53,720 nt of DNA, from assembly GCA_017555025.1 (NCBI GenBank), contig JAFZHC010000070.1:1-53720 (forward strand), given 5' to 3'. The notes beneath the pieces were generated by a model. The model had not been told where the DNA came from and searched no databases. It saw only the letters and a program-made list of their open reading frames with translations. Within the stretch, counting starts at the first letter, position 1; every line of letters starts with the position of its first letter. Positions 16,157-24,196 of the stretch are shown here, one piece after another. A program made the position numbers and the translations under genes. This stretch comes from Akkermansia sp. GTDB lineage: Bacteria > Verrucomicrobiota > Verrucomicrobiia > Verrucomicrobiales > Akkermansiaceae.

Positions 16157-17869
16157 TTACTCGAACATCTCGCGATATTCGCGGCGGGCACGGGCAATCT
16201 GCTCTTCCGTAGCATCCAACGAGCGCAACAACAGGCTGCTGAGCGTAAGAGCCACTTCTTCCTCGCCCGAGACCACCGTCTGTGCACCATCATGGCGCAT
16301 GTTGCGAGCGTTTTTCATGTATGTGGTGTGAGCCATTACATTGATGGAAGGATTGAGGGCACGAGCAGCAGCGGCTATTTCGCGAGCAGGAGCTCCCACA
16401 GCAGTTACAATGATGGCGCGAGCCTTCTCTGCCCCGGCCAACCGCAAAATGGTGCGCAGGCGTGCATCTCCATGCATGGCATGGTAGCCTTGGGCATTCA
16501 GACGAGTCACCGTGTCGATGTTCATCTCGAGCACGATAACCTCAATCCGATGTTCCTGCAAAATGCGGGTAATAATTTCACCGCAGGGGCCATAGCCCAC
16601 CACAATCACACGGTCATGCTCCTCTGAGGGAGCAGGAAGAGCCGAGGAATCCGGCTTCTGCATGCCGATACCCCGCTCTTCCATTCTGCGTATGAGAGTA
16701 GGCACATGGCGGAAAAGCAGCACATTAATCGTAATGGTAATGATAGCCACACCTGTGATAATGTTCACCGCACTCTCCGGCAACAGACCGAAACGCTCAC
16801 CGGCAACCAGAGCAGCCAGAATGAACGAGAACTCACCAATCTGCGACAACGATGTGCCAACCACCACACCCAGACTGCCCGGGCGGCGCAGCAGGCGAAT
16901 GATAGCATAGGCACTCAACGGCTTCCACAGTAGGGTCAGCAGCAGCGTACCCAACGCCAATTGCCAGTTGTCCAGCAACCCCATGAAGTCAAAGCCCATA
17001 CCGACGGATACGAAGAAGAGCACCGCAAAAGCATCGCGCATAGGCAGAGCATCTGCCGCTGCCCGGCTGGCAAACTTACTTTGCCCCACAACCATACCCG
17101 AGAGGAAAGCACCAAACACCATGCTGGCGTTGAACACCTCAGCAGAGAGCACAGCCACACCCAGAGCAATGGTGAGCACGGCCAGGGTAAAAAGCTCATT
17201 AGAGTTATTACGGGCAATGAATGTCAGCACTTTAGATATCACATACTTACCCACAAATGCCACACAGAACACCATGAGGGCAAGCTTCCATACCATCCCC
17301 CAGAGGGCAGAGCCTAAATCATCGACACAGAAAACAGCCTTACCTCCTCCCTCGGGCAGCACAAATACAGCCGGCAACAACACCAGCAGCACAATGGTGA
17401 AAATATCCTCCATCACCAACCAACCCACGGCTGTATGTCCGCTGGGTGTATGCAGCAAGCGGTTGTCCTCAAGCACTCGGGTAAGTACTACCGTACTGCT
17501 CACACAAACACACATACCGAAGAGAAAAGCAGCCACCCAATCAGCCCCCGGCACCAGCCAATGGTACACAAGAGCCCCGCTGCCCGTCCACAACGTCATG
17601 CACATGAGCGAGCCCGGTACGGCTACCTTGCGAACGGCCAGCAAATCCTTAAAGTGGAAGTGCAACCCCACGCCGAAAAGCAGCAGCACTTCGCCTATGT
17701 GCGCAAACTCATGCATCACCTTGTGCGGGTCTTCCGTAAGTCCCCACCATGGCTGAGCCGCCAGCATGCCTGCAAGCAGATAACCCACCAAGGGAGAAAG
17801 CTTTATGCGCTGAGCCGCCATGCCCAGTACCAGAGCCAATATAAGACCGAGTGCGAGTGTTCCAATCAT
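16157..17869 (-). CDS. Monovalent cation:proton antiporter, CPA2 family with RCK domain
   Basis: A 570-residue integral membrane protein. Residues 1-380 form about 12 membrane helices of the Kef/CPA2 type, with the family segments YLLAGMLAAQP, LLLFGVGLHF and the conserved GMCVCVSSTVVLTRVL / WLVMEDIF. A cytosolic RCK/TrkA-N domain starts near residue 412 (RVIVVGYGPCGEIITRIL, a Rossmann turn), with GDA and A..I..V typical of NAD(H) binding. It exchanges Na+ or K+ for H+; the RCK domain gates transport by nucleotide binding. The overall plan resembles E. coli YbaL. It converges on the cytochrome gene. Confidence 0.88.
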   Translation of the reverse strand: MIGTLALGLILALVLGMAAQRIKLSPLVGYLLAGMLAAQPWWGLTEDPHKVMHEFAHIGEVLLLFGVGLHFHFKDLLAVRKVAVPGSLMCMTLWTGSGALVYHWLVPGADWVAAFLFGMCVCVSSTVVLTRVLEDNRLLHTPSGHTAVGWLVMEDIFTIVLLVLLPAVFVLPEGGGKAVFCVDDLGSALWGMVWKLALMVFCVAFVGKYVISKVLTFIARNNSNELFTLAVLTIALGVAVLSAEVFNASMVFGAFLSGMVVGQSKFASRAAADALPMRDAFAVLFFVSVGMGFDFMGLLDNWQLALGTLLLTLLWKPLSAYAIIRLLRRPGSLGVVVGTSLSQIGEFSFILAALVAGERFGLLPESAVNIITGVAIITITINVLLFRHVPTLIRRMEERGIGMQKPDSSALPAPSEEHDRVIVVGYGPCGEIITRILQEHRIEVIVLEMNIDTVTRLNAQGYHAMHGDARLRTILRLAGAEKARAIIVTAVGAPAREIAAAARALNPSINVMAHTTYMKNARNMRHDGAQTVVSGEEEVALTLSSLLLRSLDATEEQIARARREYREMFE

Positions 17870-17934
17870 TCCTGAATGTATAATAGGTTTTTACAGAAGC
17901 TTTACAGAGGAAGTGTGTTCAGGCGTAATAGTCC

Positions 17935-19248
17935 TTACTCCATCACGCGAGCCCAGAGCACCTTGAGGTAACGACCTTCGGGGTAAGTGGACAGGAAGGG
18001 GTGATCCCAGCCCGGGCCGGTCATCTCCAGTATCTGCAACCTGCGGCCGAGACGCTGAGCGGCCTTAATAACCGTCTTTTCAAACTCAGCAGGGCTCAAC
18101 AAACCGGAGCAGGAGCAGGTAACAAACAAGCCCCCGCGGCGCACACACTGCAAACCGAGCATGTTGAGGTCATTGTACTTCTTAATACCCTCCTCCTTTT
18201 CTTCATCGCGGCCGAGCACAAACTTGGGCGGGTCGAGCAGCACTACATCAAACTGCTTACCGTTACGCACCATCTGACGGGCATACACAAAGGCATCGGC
18301 ATGCACAAAATCAATGCGCAGCGGACCACCGGCAGCATTGATATTCGCATTGCGCTTGGCCATCAGAATAGCCTTTTCATCCAAATCAACTGCCGTTACC
18401 TCCTTAGCCTTGCCATGCAGCTTGGCATGAATGGAGAAACCACCCGAGTAACAGCAAAGGTCCAGCATGGTCTTACCCTCCACCAAACGGGAGAGTTTAA
18501 GGCGGTTGTCACGCTGGTCGCAGAAAAAGCCGGTTTTGTGCCCCTGAGCAAAATCCACCTCAAAGTTCACTCCATTCTCCACAATGCGCACACGGTGCAC
18601 CGGCTCACTCTCAGGAGCCGTAGCGGGGTTAATCCCTTCCATACGGGCAATGGAGTCATCCACCGAAATTACGTGGCGAGTCGTACCACAAAGCTTGTGG
18701 AGCAACGGCAGCCACTTGTCCAAGCGCTTCCATACACCCAGGGTAGTAACCTCCAGACTGAGTACATCGCCATAGCGGTCAGCAATCAGGCCACCCAGAC
18801 CATCAGAGTCGCCATGAATAATGCGATAAGCCGACGTCGTTTCGTCCAGCTTGCAATCCTCGCGGCGCCAATTTACCGCTCGGCGCAGGGCAGCCTCCAG
18901 CCTGGCTTCGGTCAACACCTCAGGCCCATGGTACAACATACGCAGGGGAGTGCGGCTCTGCGGGTTCCAGAAACCGCCACCAAAGAGCTCACCATTCTTG
19001 TCGTACACATTAATCAGACCACCGGCCACGGCATCGGGGCTGACGGCGCCAAGCATGCGGGGGAACACAGCCGGATTGTACGTAAAGTATTTGAGCTGCA
19101 CCCATGGGCGCACCCAATTCTCGCTACCTTCGGGAGCCTCAGCCGTTTTGAACGTGCGGGGCTTGGCTGAAGCGGCGGGGCGGGGAGCGCGGTCGCTGTA
19201 GCGGGGTTTGCGATTGTTGTACTTATCGTTCGGCCTATTCTGCTGCAT
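17935..19248 (-). CDS. Class I rRNA large-subunit methyltransferase, RlmI-type
   Basis: A 437-residue SAM-dependent methyltransferase. Order: a basic disordered N-terminus, a PUA-like domain (about 50-130), the EEHD-like middle ending in H.SDGLGGLIADRYGD, and a Rossmann core with MLDLCCYSGGFSIHAKLHGKAKEV, DLDEKAI, and the catalytic motif DPPKFV. These are the landmarks of RlmI/RlmK (m5C1962 of 23S rRNA); the exact target is by family. The start is ATG 19248, not the in-frame GTG at 19263, because a near-consensus promoter ends only 6 nt upstream of ATG 19248 and overlaps the GTG. Confidence 0.85.
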   Translation of the reverse strand: MQQNRPNDKYNNRKPRYSDRAPRPAASAKPRTFKTAEAPEGSENWVRPWVQLKYFTYNPAVFPRMLGAVSPDAVAGGLINVYDKNGELFGGGFWNPQSRTPLRMLYHGPEVLTEARLEAALRRAVNWRREDCKLDETTSAYRIIHGDSDGLGGLIADRYGDVLSLEVTTLGVWKRLDKWLPLLHKLCGTTRHVISVDDSIARMEGINPATAPESEPVHRVRIVENGVNFEVDFAQGHKTGFFCDQRDNRLKLSRLVEGKTMLDLCCYSGGFSIHAKLHGKAKEVTAVDLDEKAILMAKRNANINAAGGPLRIDFVHADAFVYARQMVRNGKQFDVVLLDPPKFVLGRDEEKEEGIKKYNDLNMLGLQCVRRGGLFVTCSCSGLLSPAEFEKTVIKAAQRLGRRLQILEMTGPGWDHPFLSTYPEGRYLKVLWARVME

Positions 19249-19254
19249 AGCGCA

Positions 19255-19283
19255 AGTGTACACGCTCGTGCGCGAAGTGTCAA
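19255..19283 (-). promoter_or_regulatory. Promoter of the rRNA methyltransferase gene
   Basis: Minus strand: TTGACA (19283-19278), 17-bp spacer, TACACT (19260-19255), 6 nt to ATG. Transcription should begin at the first base of the start codon. Confidence 0.7.
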
Positions 19284-19328
19284 TCTTTCAGGCTGTCTGT
19301 GGCCGCTTTTCTGAGCTGAAAACTTCTG

Positions 19329-19352
19329 AAAATCCAATTAACTGCGGATTTT
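19329..19352 (-). terminator. Weak hairpin after the ankyrin gene
   Basis: Inverted repeat AAAATCC / GGATTTT, 7 bp with a 10-nt loop, located about 16 nt after the ankyrin stop codon on the minus strand. The run of T is part of the stem, so efficiency is uncertain. Confidence 0.35.
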
Positions 19353-19367
19353 GTTCAAAAGTTGCTC

Positions 19368-20897
19368 TTACCGGCGCCTGAGCCATTCCTTCATTTCGGG
19401 GAGGGCACAGTCCCATGGGGTACGACCGTAAACATCTTTCACACTCATGTCGCCGCCGGCATCGAGCAATAAGCGTATCAGGCGCATGCTGTGCTCATTC
19501 GCTGAATCCTGCACAGCCCAATGCAGAGCAGTAAGTCCCTTGTTATTGGCCGCATTCACATCAGCACCGGCAGCTATAAGAGCTTCCATCACTCCGGGGT
19601 TCAGGTTATCGGTGGCCGTTTGCACCAAAGGTATATCATGATTGGTGCGCAGATTGGCAGATACCCCCAAACTCAGCAGGTAGCGCATAACATCCGCCTT
19701 GCCGGTCTGAGCAGCCCGCAACATCACATTCTTCTGAGCTTGTTCATCAAATGCAGCCCCGGCAGCCAGAATCATTTTCAGTTTGGCAACAGCCTCTTTG
19801 GAAGAACCCGCTGCGCACGCCGCCACGCTGAAACCACCCAAACCGCCGGCAACAGCATCCTGATTCACCGCATTGACATCTGCCCCGGCCCCTATCAGCA
19901 GGCGCACCATTTCTGCTGAGCCGATTTTTGCTGCAACATGCAGGAGTGTATTTTGATGCGAATCCCGAACATCCACATGCTCCTGCCTGCCCTGCAACAG
20001 TAATGAAAGCAATTCCACATCCCCGATATTGGCACAGCTGTGCAATACGGTATCCTTAGAATCACCGCTGCCCACCATCTGTAGCGGGTCGGCACCGGCA
20101 GCAAGCAGCATGCGGGCAATAGTCAGGCGAGAGATGTCGTCAGCATCGTTGCCTTTTTTGATAGTGTACCCCAACAGGCATTTACCGGCATTCACCTCGT
20201 GCACATTAGCCCCGGCCGCAAGTAAGATGCGAACAGCCGCTACCGAGCGTAATTCCGTTGCGAATTGAAGGAGCGTCTGAGCACCACAAATCCTTAATCC
20301 GGGCTCCAGCCCATGCCGTAACAGAACCGACAGACCACCATTGAGGACGACATACCTCATTTCCTCGCGAAATCCCTTGTACTCCGCACAGGGCAGCACG
20401 GCACCCGCCTGCAACAAAGGCTCAACCAGAAATCCGGTATGGCACGCCGCCAAATCAAGCGGCGTAAGACAACTTTTGTTGTGCCGCACAGGCTTTGCGC
20501 CGGTAGCAATCAACAGCTCCGCAAGTTCCTTCAGTTCTCTCTGCCTCTTCGGTGAATAGGTACTCTGCCTACCCATACCTCTTGCTAAACAATGGAAGAC
20601 ATCCGACCCATCATTCGCAACAGCTCCGACATCCGCCCCGGCTTGCAGCAACACACGCACCATCTCCGGATTACCATGCCCGGCAGCAATCATCAGCAAA
20701 GTATAGCCGCCGACATCACGAGCATTCGGGTCGGCACCGGCGTGCAACATTTCTTTCATTTCATCCGCAGCTGTTGCCCCCGACTGCGCTGCCGTGAGCA
20801 TGGCCGGTATGGTTCTCCATCCACCCGGTTCAGGCTCGTAATCGTAACCATATAGGGGTAAAGCGGTCAGGCAGAGGAATAAAGGACGAATATTCAT
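19368..20897 (-). CDS. Exported ankyrin-repeat protein
   Basis: A 509-residue protein with a signal peptide at the N-terminus (MNIRPLFLCLTALPLYG). The rest is a run of roughly ten ankyrin repeats: GYTLLMIAAGHGNPEMV, LLQAGADV, LLAAGANVHEV, TLLHVAAKIGSAEMV, ALHWAVQDSANEH and so on, ending in GRTPWDCA. Ankyrin solenoids bind other proteins; no enzymatic domain is present. I chose ATG 20897 because it begins the signal peptide; the frame stays open upstream, but the extension is Ala/Pro/Ser-rich and overlaps the terminator of the neighbour. A second exported ankyrin gene lies at 26798-27745. Confidence 0.85.
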   Translation of the reverse strand: MNIRPLFLCLTALPLYGYDYEPEPGGWRTIPAMLTAAQSGATAADEMKEMLHAGADPNARDVGGYTLLMIAAGHGNPEMVRVLLQAGADVGAVANDGSDVFHCLARGMGRQSTYSPKRQRELKELAELLIATGAKPVRHNKSCLTPLDLAACHTGFLVEPLLQAGAVLPCAEYKGFREEMRYVVLNGGLSVLLRHGLEPGLRICGAQTLLQFATELRSVAAVRILLAAGANVHEVNAGKCLLGYTIKKGNDADDISRLTIARMLLAAGADPLQMVGSGDSKDTVLHSCANIGDVELLSLLLQGRQEHVDVRDSHQNTLLHVAAKIGSAEMVRLLIGAGADVNAVNQDAVAGGLGGFSVAACAAGSSKEAVAKLKMILAAGAAFDEQAQKNVMLRAAQTGKADVMRYLLSLGVSANLRTNHDIPLVQTATDNLNPGVMEALIAAGADVNAANNKGLTALHWAVQDSANEHSMRLIRLLLDAGGDMSVKDVYGRTPWDCALPEMKEWLRRR

Positions 20898-20986
20898 GGT
20901 GTACAAATGAAGTGTCACATAATAATACGGCAAAAGCAAGTGCAATCTTTCAACAATTTTTAAAGAAAGTGAGCTGAATAGGCTAC

Positions 20987-21023
20987 GCAAAACCGCCACA
21001 GAGTTGGTAATGCTCTGTGGCGG
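20987..21023 (-). terminator. Terminator of the His-rich small protein gene
   Basis: Perfect 11-bp stem CCGCCACAGAG / CTCTGTGGCGG followed on the minus strand by TTTTGC. It lies about 30 nt after the stop codon of the gene at 21053. Confidence 0.8.
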
Positions 21024-21052
21024 TGGCTCAGAAGTTATTGTTGTTTTCTCTG

Positions 21053-21325
21053 TCAGAGACTGATGGAGATGCTGAAGTTGCTGCCGCGGTTGCAATGATG
21101 CACAGGGGGCGGCGGCGGGCAGGGACGCGGTGCCGGAACTACACAATGCGGAGCATGCAGCCTCGGCGGGCAAACCTTGTGATGATGATGCGGTTTAGGA
21201 CGCGGTGCCGGCTTAGCGTGGTGACACGAAGGAGCGGCATGTTTACGCTGCGGGGCATGGTGCGGGGCGGCCTGCGCTACGGCAGGAAGGACTGCCAACA
21301 TGGCGATGATGATGAGCTTTTTCAT
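21053..21325 (-). CDS. Small exported His/Cys/Pro-rich protein
   Basis: A 90-residue protein with a clear signal peptide (MKKLIIIAMLAVLPAVAQA). The mature part is dominated by Pro, 13 His and 5 Cys, including HHHH, PHHAP, SCHH, VCPP, HC and PCPPPPPVHHC. That composition suggests metal (Cu, Zn, Ni) binding outside the cytoplasm; this is inference, as no domain family is recognised. It is monocistronic, with its own terminator, and divergent from the rubrerythrin gene. Signal peptide and terminator support a real gene despite the low-complexity sequence. Confidence 0.7.
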   Translation of the reverse strand: MKKLIIIAMLAVLPAVAQAAPHHAPQRKHAAPSCHHAKPAPRPKPHHHHKVCPPRLHAPHCVVPAPRPCPPPPPVHHCNRGSNFSISISL

Positions 21326-21478
21326 AATTCTGTTTCTATATGTTTAAAGTTTTAAACTGTTCAGGTTTGATAACCTTTACAAATGAGAGAACGCAGACCT
21401 TCCCCGAAATCTACATATTTTTTTACATTTTTCTGTCAGGAAAGGGAGCAAATAATATCATAAATCGGCGAGGTCACA

Positions 21479-21513
21479 TTTTGAGCTTGAAAGCGGGCAG
21501 TATTAGGTATACA
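21479..21513 (+). promoter_or_regulatory. Rubrerythrin promoter with TTTTGAGCTTG element
   Basis: The 11-mer TTTTGAGCTTG (21479-21489) runs into TTGAAA (21487-21492); TATACA (21508-21513) follows at 15 bp and the ATG is 8 nt further. The short spacer makes the -10 call less sure. Confidence 0.45.
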
Positions 21514-21521
21514 GTTAAAGC

Positions 21522-22070
21522 ATGGCTACAACCATTGAAAATCTGAAGACCGCAATCGTAGGCGAAAGCACCGCCTGCGCCATGTACGCCTCCTTTGCCA
21601 GCAAGGCTCTGCAGGAGGGTTATCCGCTCATTGCTAAGCTTTTTGAGGCTACTTCCGCTACTGAGCGCATTCATGCTGCCAACCACACCAAGGCTCTGGT
21701 GAAGATGGGCGAGCAGCCCATCGAGTACGATATGAGCTGGCATGTGGGCACCACTCTGGAGAACCTGAAGGAAGCCTTCAAGGGCGAGACCTACGAGTAC
21801 AGCGAAATGTACCCTCCCATGGTAGCTCAGGCAGAGGCCGAAGGCGCCAAGGATGCTCTTCGCAGCTTCAACTGGGCTCTGGAGGCTGAGAAGGTGCACG
21901 CCGCCATGTATGCTGAGGCCATTCGTCAGCTGGAGAGCGGCGAGCCGCTCGACCTGCCCAAGGGCTACGTCATCTGCCCGCTTTGCGGCGATACCTTCCC
22001 TGTTGAGACGGCTCCCGACAAGTGCCCGCTCTGCAACATGCCCAAGGCTAAGTATATTGCTCTTCCCTGA
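21522..22070 (+). CDS. Rubrerythrin
   Basis: A 182-residue rubrerythrin, a cytoplasmic non-heme diiron peroxidase that reduces hydrogen peroxide in anaerobes and microaerophiles. Residues 1-140 are the four-helix ferritin-like bundle with the carboxylate ligands in GESTACAMYASFA, ATERIHA, E.YEYSEMYP and ALEAEKVHAAMY. The C-terminal rubredoxin-like domain carries CPLCG (C152, C155) and CPLCN (C168, C171) for the Fe(SCys)4 site. Biased codon use suggests high expression. It has its own promoter and terminator. This points to an oxygen-sensitive lifestyle. Confidence 0.95.
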   Translation: MATTIENLKTAIVGESTACAMYASFASKALQEGYPLIAKLFEATSATERIHAANHTKALVKMGEQPIEYDMSWHVGTTLENLKEAFKGETYEYSEMYPPMVAQAEAEGAKDALRSFNWALEAEKVHAAMYAEAIRQLESGEPLDLPKGYVICPLCGDTFPVETAPDKCPLCNMPKAKYIALP

Positions 22071-22084
22071 GCAAAGGGACAGTT

Positions 22085-22615
22085 TTAATTTTCAGGAGCA
22101 GCTTCGCAAGAGGCTGCTCTTTTTCTCTGCTCCTCGGGCGAGATGAGTGAACAATACCACCCACCGGTAAAAAACCTCACCAAGGGTATATATTCGGTTT
22201 CGCGCCCCTGCTTCAACCGCTCGGCGTAAATATCTGCCGGCGACCATTCATGCCTCCCGTCGGAGTACAGAAAGAAACCGCTGCGGCGCAACGTAGCCCA
22301 ATGTTGCTGCACAGGTTGCTCAGGCAGATATTGCTCAGTGTGAGAGTAGGTCATACGACAAAGCACCGAGCCACCGAAAGGTTCACGCTTCAACAGGTAG
22401 CAAATAGCATTGGCTCCCCGCAACATCAGGCTCAGTATTCGTTGCCACGGGCTCTGCCGGCAATACCGTTGCAGAAAATCAGGCTCCAGCACAGCGCGAT
22501 TGCCGATTTGCAAGCAGTACTCCATTATACCTTGCTCCGGATTTCTGACAGCAAAAACAATATTGAGCCGCGCAGCCTCCTCAATGTGCAATAACTCTGA
22601 CATGTTGTTGGACAT
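22085..22615 (-). CDS. Hypothetical protein, coupled to a membrane protein
   Basis: A 176-residue protein I do not recognise. It is mixed alpha/beta with no signal peptide and many aromatic residues; a central Gly/Ala-Cys stretch (LMLRGANAICYLLKREPFGG) and a C-terminal LVRFFTGGWYCSLI are the most distinctive. The start ATG overlaps the stop TGA of the upstream membrane gene (TGATG), so the two are translationally coupled and probably act together. The rubrerythrin terminator is embedded in its last codons. Confidence 0.6.
   Translation of the reverse strand: MSNNMSELLHIEEAARLNIVFAVRNPEQGIMEYCLQIGNRAVLEPDFLQRYCRQSPWQRILSLMLRGANAICYLLKREPFGGSVLCRMTYSHTEQYLPEQPVQQHWATLRRSGFFLYSDGRHEWSPADIYAERLKQGRETEYIPLVRFFTGGWYCSLISPEEQRKRAASCEAAPEN
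22096..22125 (+). terminator. Rubrerythrin terminator
   Basis: GAGCAGCTTC / GAGGCTGCTC stem (one G-T pair) capped by a GCAA tetraloop and followed by TTTTT. It lies inside the 3' end of the opposite-strand gene at 22085-22615. Confidence 0.9.
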
Positions 22616-23535
22616 CAGCGTATATACTCAATATTCTGATGGGACGCACTACGGTACACCGGAAGAATCGCCGCTGCACAAAGCGTAGCAAAGGGAATCA
22701 GCAAGCCCAGCGCCCGCAGTACATACAGCAATCGGTGGTTAGTCACTTTTTTATGCAGCATGAGCACCACACCCAGCAATGCCGGCAGCAGCAGAGGATA
22801 AAAATACAGCCAACCGGTCGGCTGTAAACACCCGAGCAACCAAGCCGTCAGTAACATACCCAACGCCATATTCCGGCGCTCCGGGTGCCCACGCCTGATG
22901 GTAACAGCAGCAGGCAGGAACATGAGCACCACCAACAGTACAGACAATACTGAACTCATACCGGTAAATGCAGGCATGACCGGCCATATTCCGCTGAAAA
23001 TGAGAGCCAGAGCCGGTCCAATCGTGAGGAACAAAATACACCCCGCGCTCCACCATCGGTTGCGATTGCACCACAGCATCAGCGCACCCAGCGGTGCGTA
23101 AAAAACTGCCGCAGCAGGCAACAACAACAGGCTTACACCCGCAGCCAATCCCAAAACTACAAAATGGCGCAAACTGAACATATTACGCTTACCTCGCACC
23201 CACACCAGCGTGTGGTACAAAACCACCACTTGCAGGCTCGTGCACAACAGCGCGGGCTCAGCCCGGTAGAAGGGCGTAGCGGCAAAAAATAAACCGGTTA
23301 TTGCCATGGCAGTACTGCGCCTCACGTACAGCGAGCTGATTTTGAGCACATACAGCTGCATAATGCCCAGCATGGGAGTTAGCAGTAGCGGCATCCCTCG
23401 CAACCCTACACAATACATCACCAGCCCCGACATCAGGGTGAAAAACACCCAGGCATTCCATTGTTCATGCTGCCTGAGAAATACGCTCACCTTGCGACGT
23501 CTGCTCATCTGCGGTATATTCTGCTGCTCTGCCAT
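22615..23535 (-). CDS. Multi-pass inner membrane protein of unknown function
   Basis: A 306-residue protein, mostly hydrophobic, with about nine predicted membrane helices separated by short Arg-rich loops (RRST, RGKRN, RRGHPERRN). No catalytic motif is recognised. I chose ATG 23535 (MAEQQNIPQMSRRRK), which has a promoter just upstream; the frame stays open to an ATG at 23619, which would add 28 residues. It is coupled by TGATG to the hypothetical gene at 22085-22615. Confidence 0.6.
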   Translation of the reverse strand: MAEQQNIPQMSRRRKVSVFLRQHEQWNAWVFFTLMSGLVMYCVGLRGMPLLLTPMLGIMQLYVLKISSLYVRRSTAMAITGLFFAATPFYRAEPALLCTSLQVVVLYHTLVWVRGKRNMFSLRHFVVLGLAAGVSLLLLPAAAVFYAPLGALMLWCNRNRWWSAGCILFLTIGPALALIFSGIWPVMPAFTGMSSVLSVLLVVLMFLPAAVTIRRGHPERRNMALGMLLTAWLLGCLQPTGWLYFYPLLLPALLGVVLMLHKKVTNHRLLYVLRALGLLIPFATLCAAAILPVYRSASHQNIEYIR

Positions 23536-23723
23536 AGCTGTACCTGCCAGCATAGCACAGCCGACAAACCATTTCAAGTTCAATCTACCGCCCACTCCCG
23601 GGAAACTTCGGGCGGTCACCTCTCACATTGGAATGAAAGCGCAGAACGAGGTCGTATGCGCACTCTTCGCAGCACATAAGCGCATATTTTTACGGCGGAT
23701 GCAGGAGTATAAGTTTGTAAGGG

Positions 23724-23751
23724 TTGACATTCCGTATGCAGGGAGTATAAT
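23724..23751 (+). promoter_or_regulatory. Consensus promoter of a leaderless lipoprotein gene
   Basis: TTGACA (23724-23729), 16-bp spacer, TATAAT (23746-23751), both perfect consensus, then only CAGGGC before ATG 23758. The expected transcription start is the A of ATG. This is the clearest leaderless example in the window. Confidence 0.85.
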
Positions 23752-23757
23752 CAGGGC

Positions 23758-24174
23758 ATGAAAAAGGTTTTCCTTCCTTTAGCAACAGCAGTTCTGCTGG
23801 CCTCCTGCTCACAACAGGCAGACATCAACTGGGATGTGCTGCCCGGTAGCACTAACTATGTGCTGGAATACGGTGAGAGTGGCATACCCCGCCAGAAGAA
23901 GGTAAACCTGCGCGAGCAGGAATTGGAACAACTGCGCACCTACATGCAGGAGCTGGTAAATGAGGGGAACATCAGCCCTGTGACCTATGCCCCGGCTACC
24001 GTGCTCTCCGGTGAAAATTACTCCCTCAATTTCAACAGAGAGCTTATCATCCTCAATATTTGGAATGAGGAAAACAAAGACGGTTGCCAATACACCCGCA
24101 AGCGTACCCAGAGCGATGATGACCTGCAGGAGCTTATCCGCAGGCGCACCAACTCTCGTAAGCTGAAGCGTTGA
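23758..24174 (+). CDS. Small putative lipoprotein
   Basis: A 138-residue protein with a lipoprotein signal: MKKVFLPLATAVLLASC, lipobox LASC with Cys17. The mature part is polar, Glu/Arg-rich and ends RRRTNSRKLKR; residues 45-70 are probably helical. It resembles no family I can name. The consensus promoter directly abutting the ATG supports that this is an expressed gene. It converges on the M16 peptidase gene with a 22-nt gap. Confidence 0.7.
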   Translation: MKKVFLPLATAVLLASCSQQADINWDVLPGSTNYVLEYGESGIPRQKKVNLREQELEQLRTYMQELVNEGNISPVTYAPATVLSGENYSLNFNRELIILNIWNEENKDGCQYTRKRTQSDDDLQELIRRRTNSRKLKR

Positions 24175-24196
24175 TGCCGCACCCGGCACAGGCTCA

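Noticed and set aside
19249..19263. Upstream GTG start for the rRNA methyltransferase
   Set aside because: It overlaps the promoter region; ATG 19248 fits the -10 spacing.
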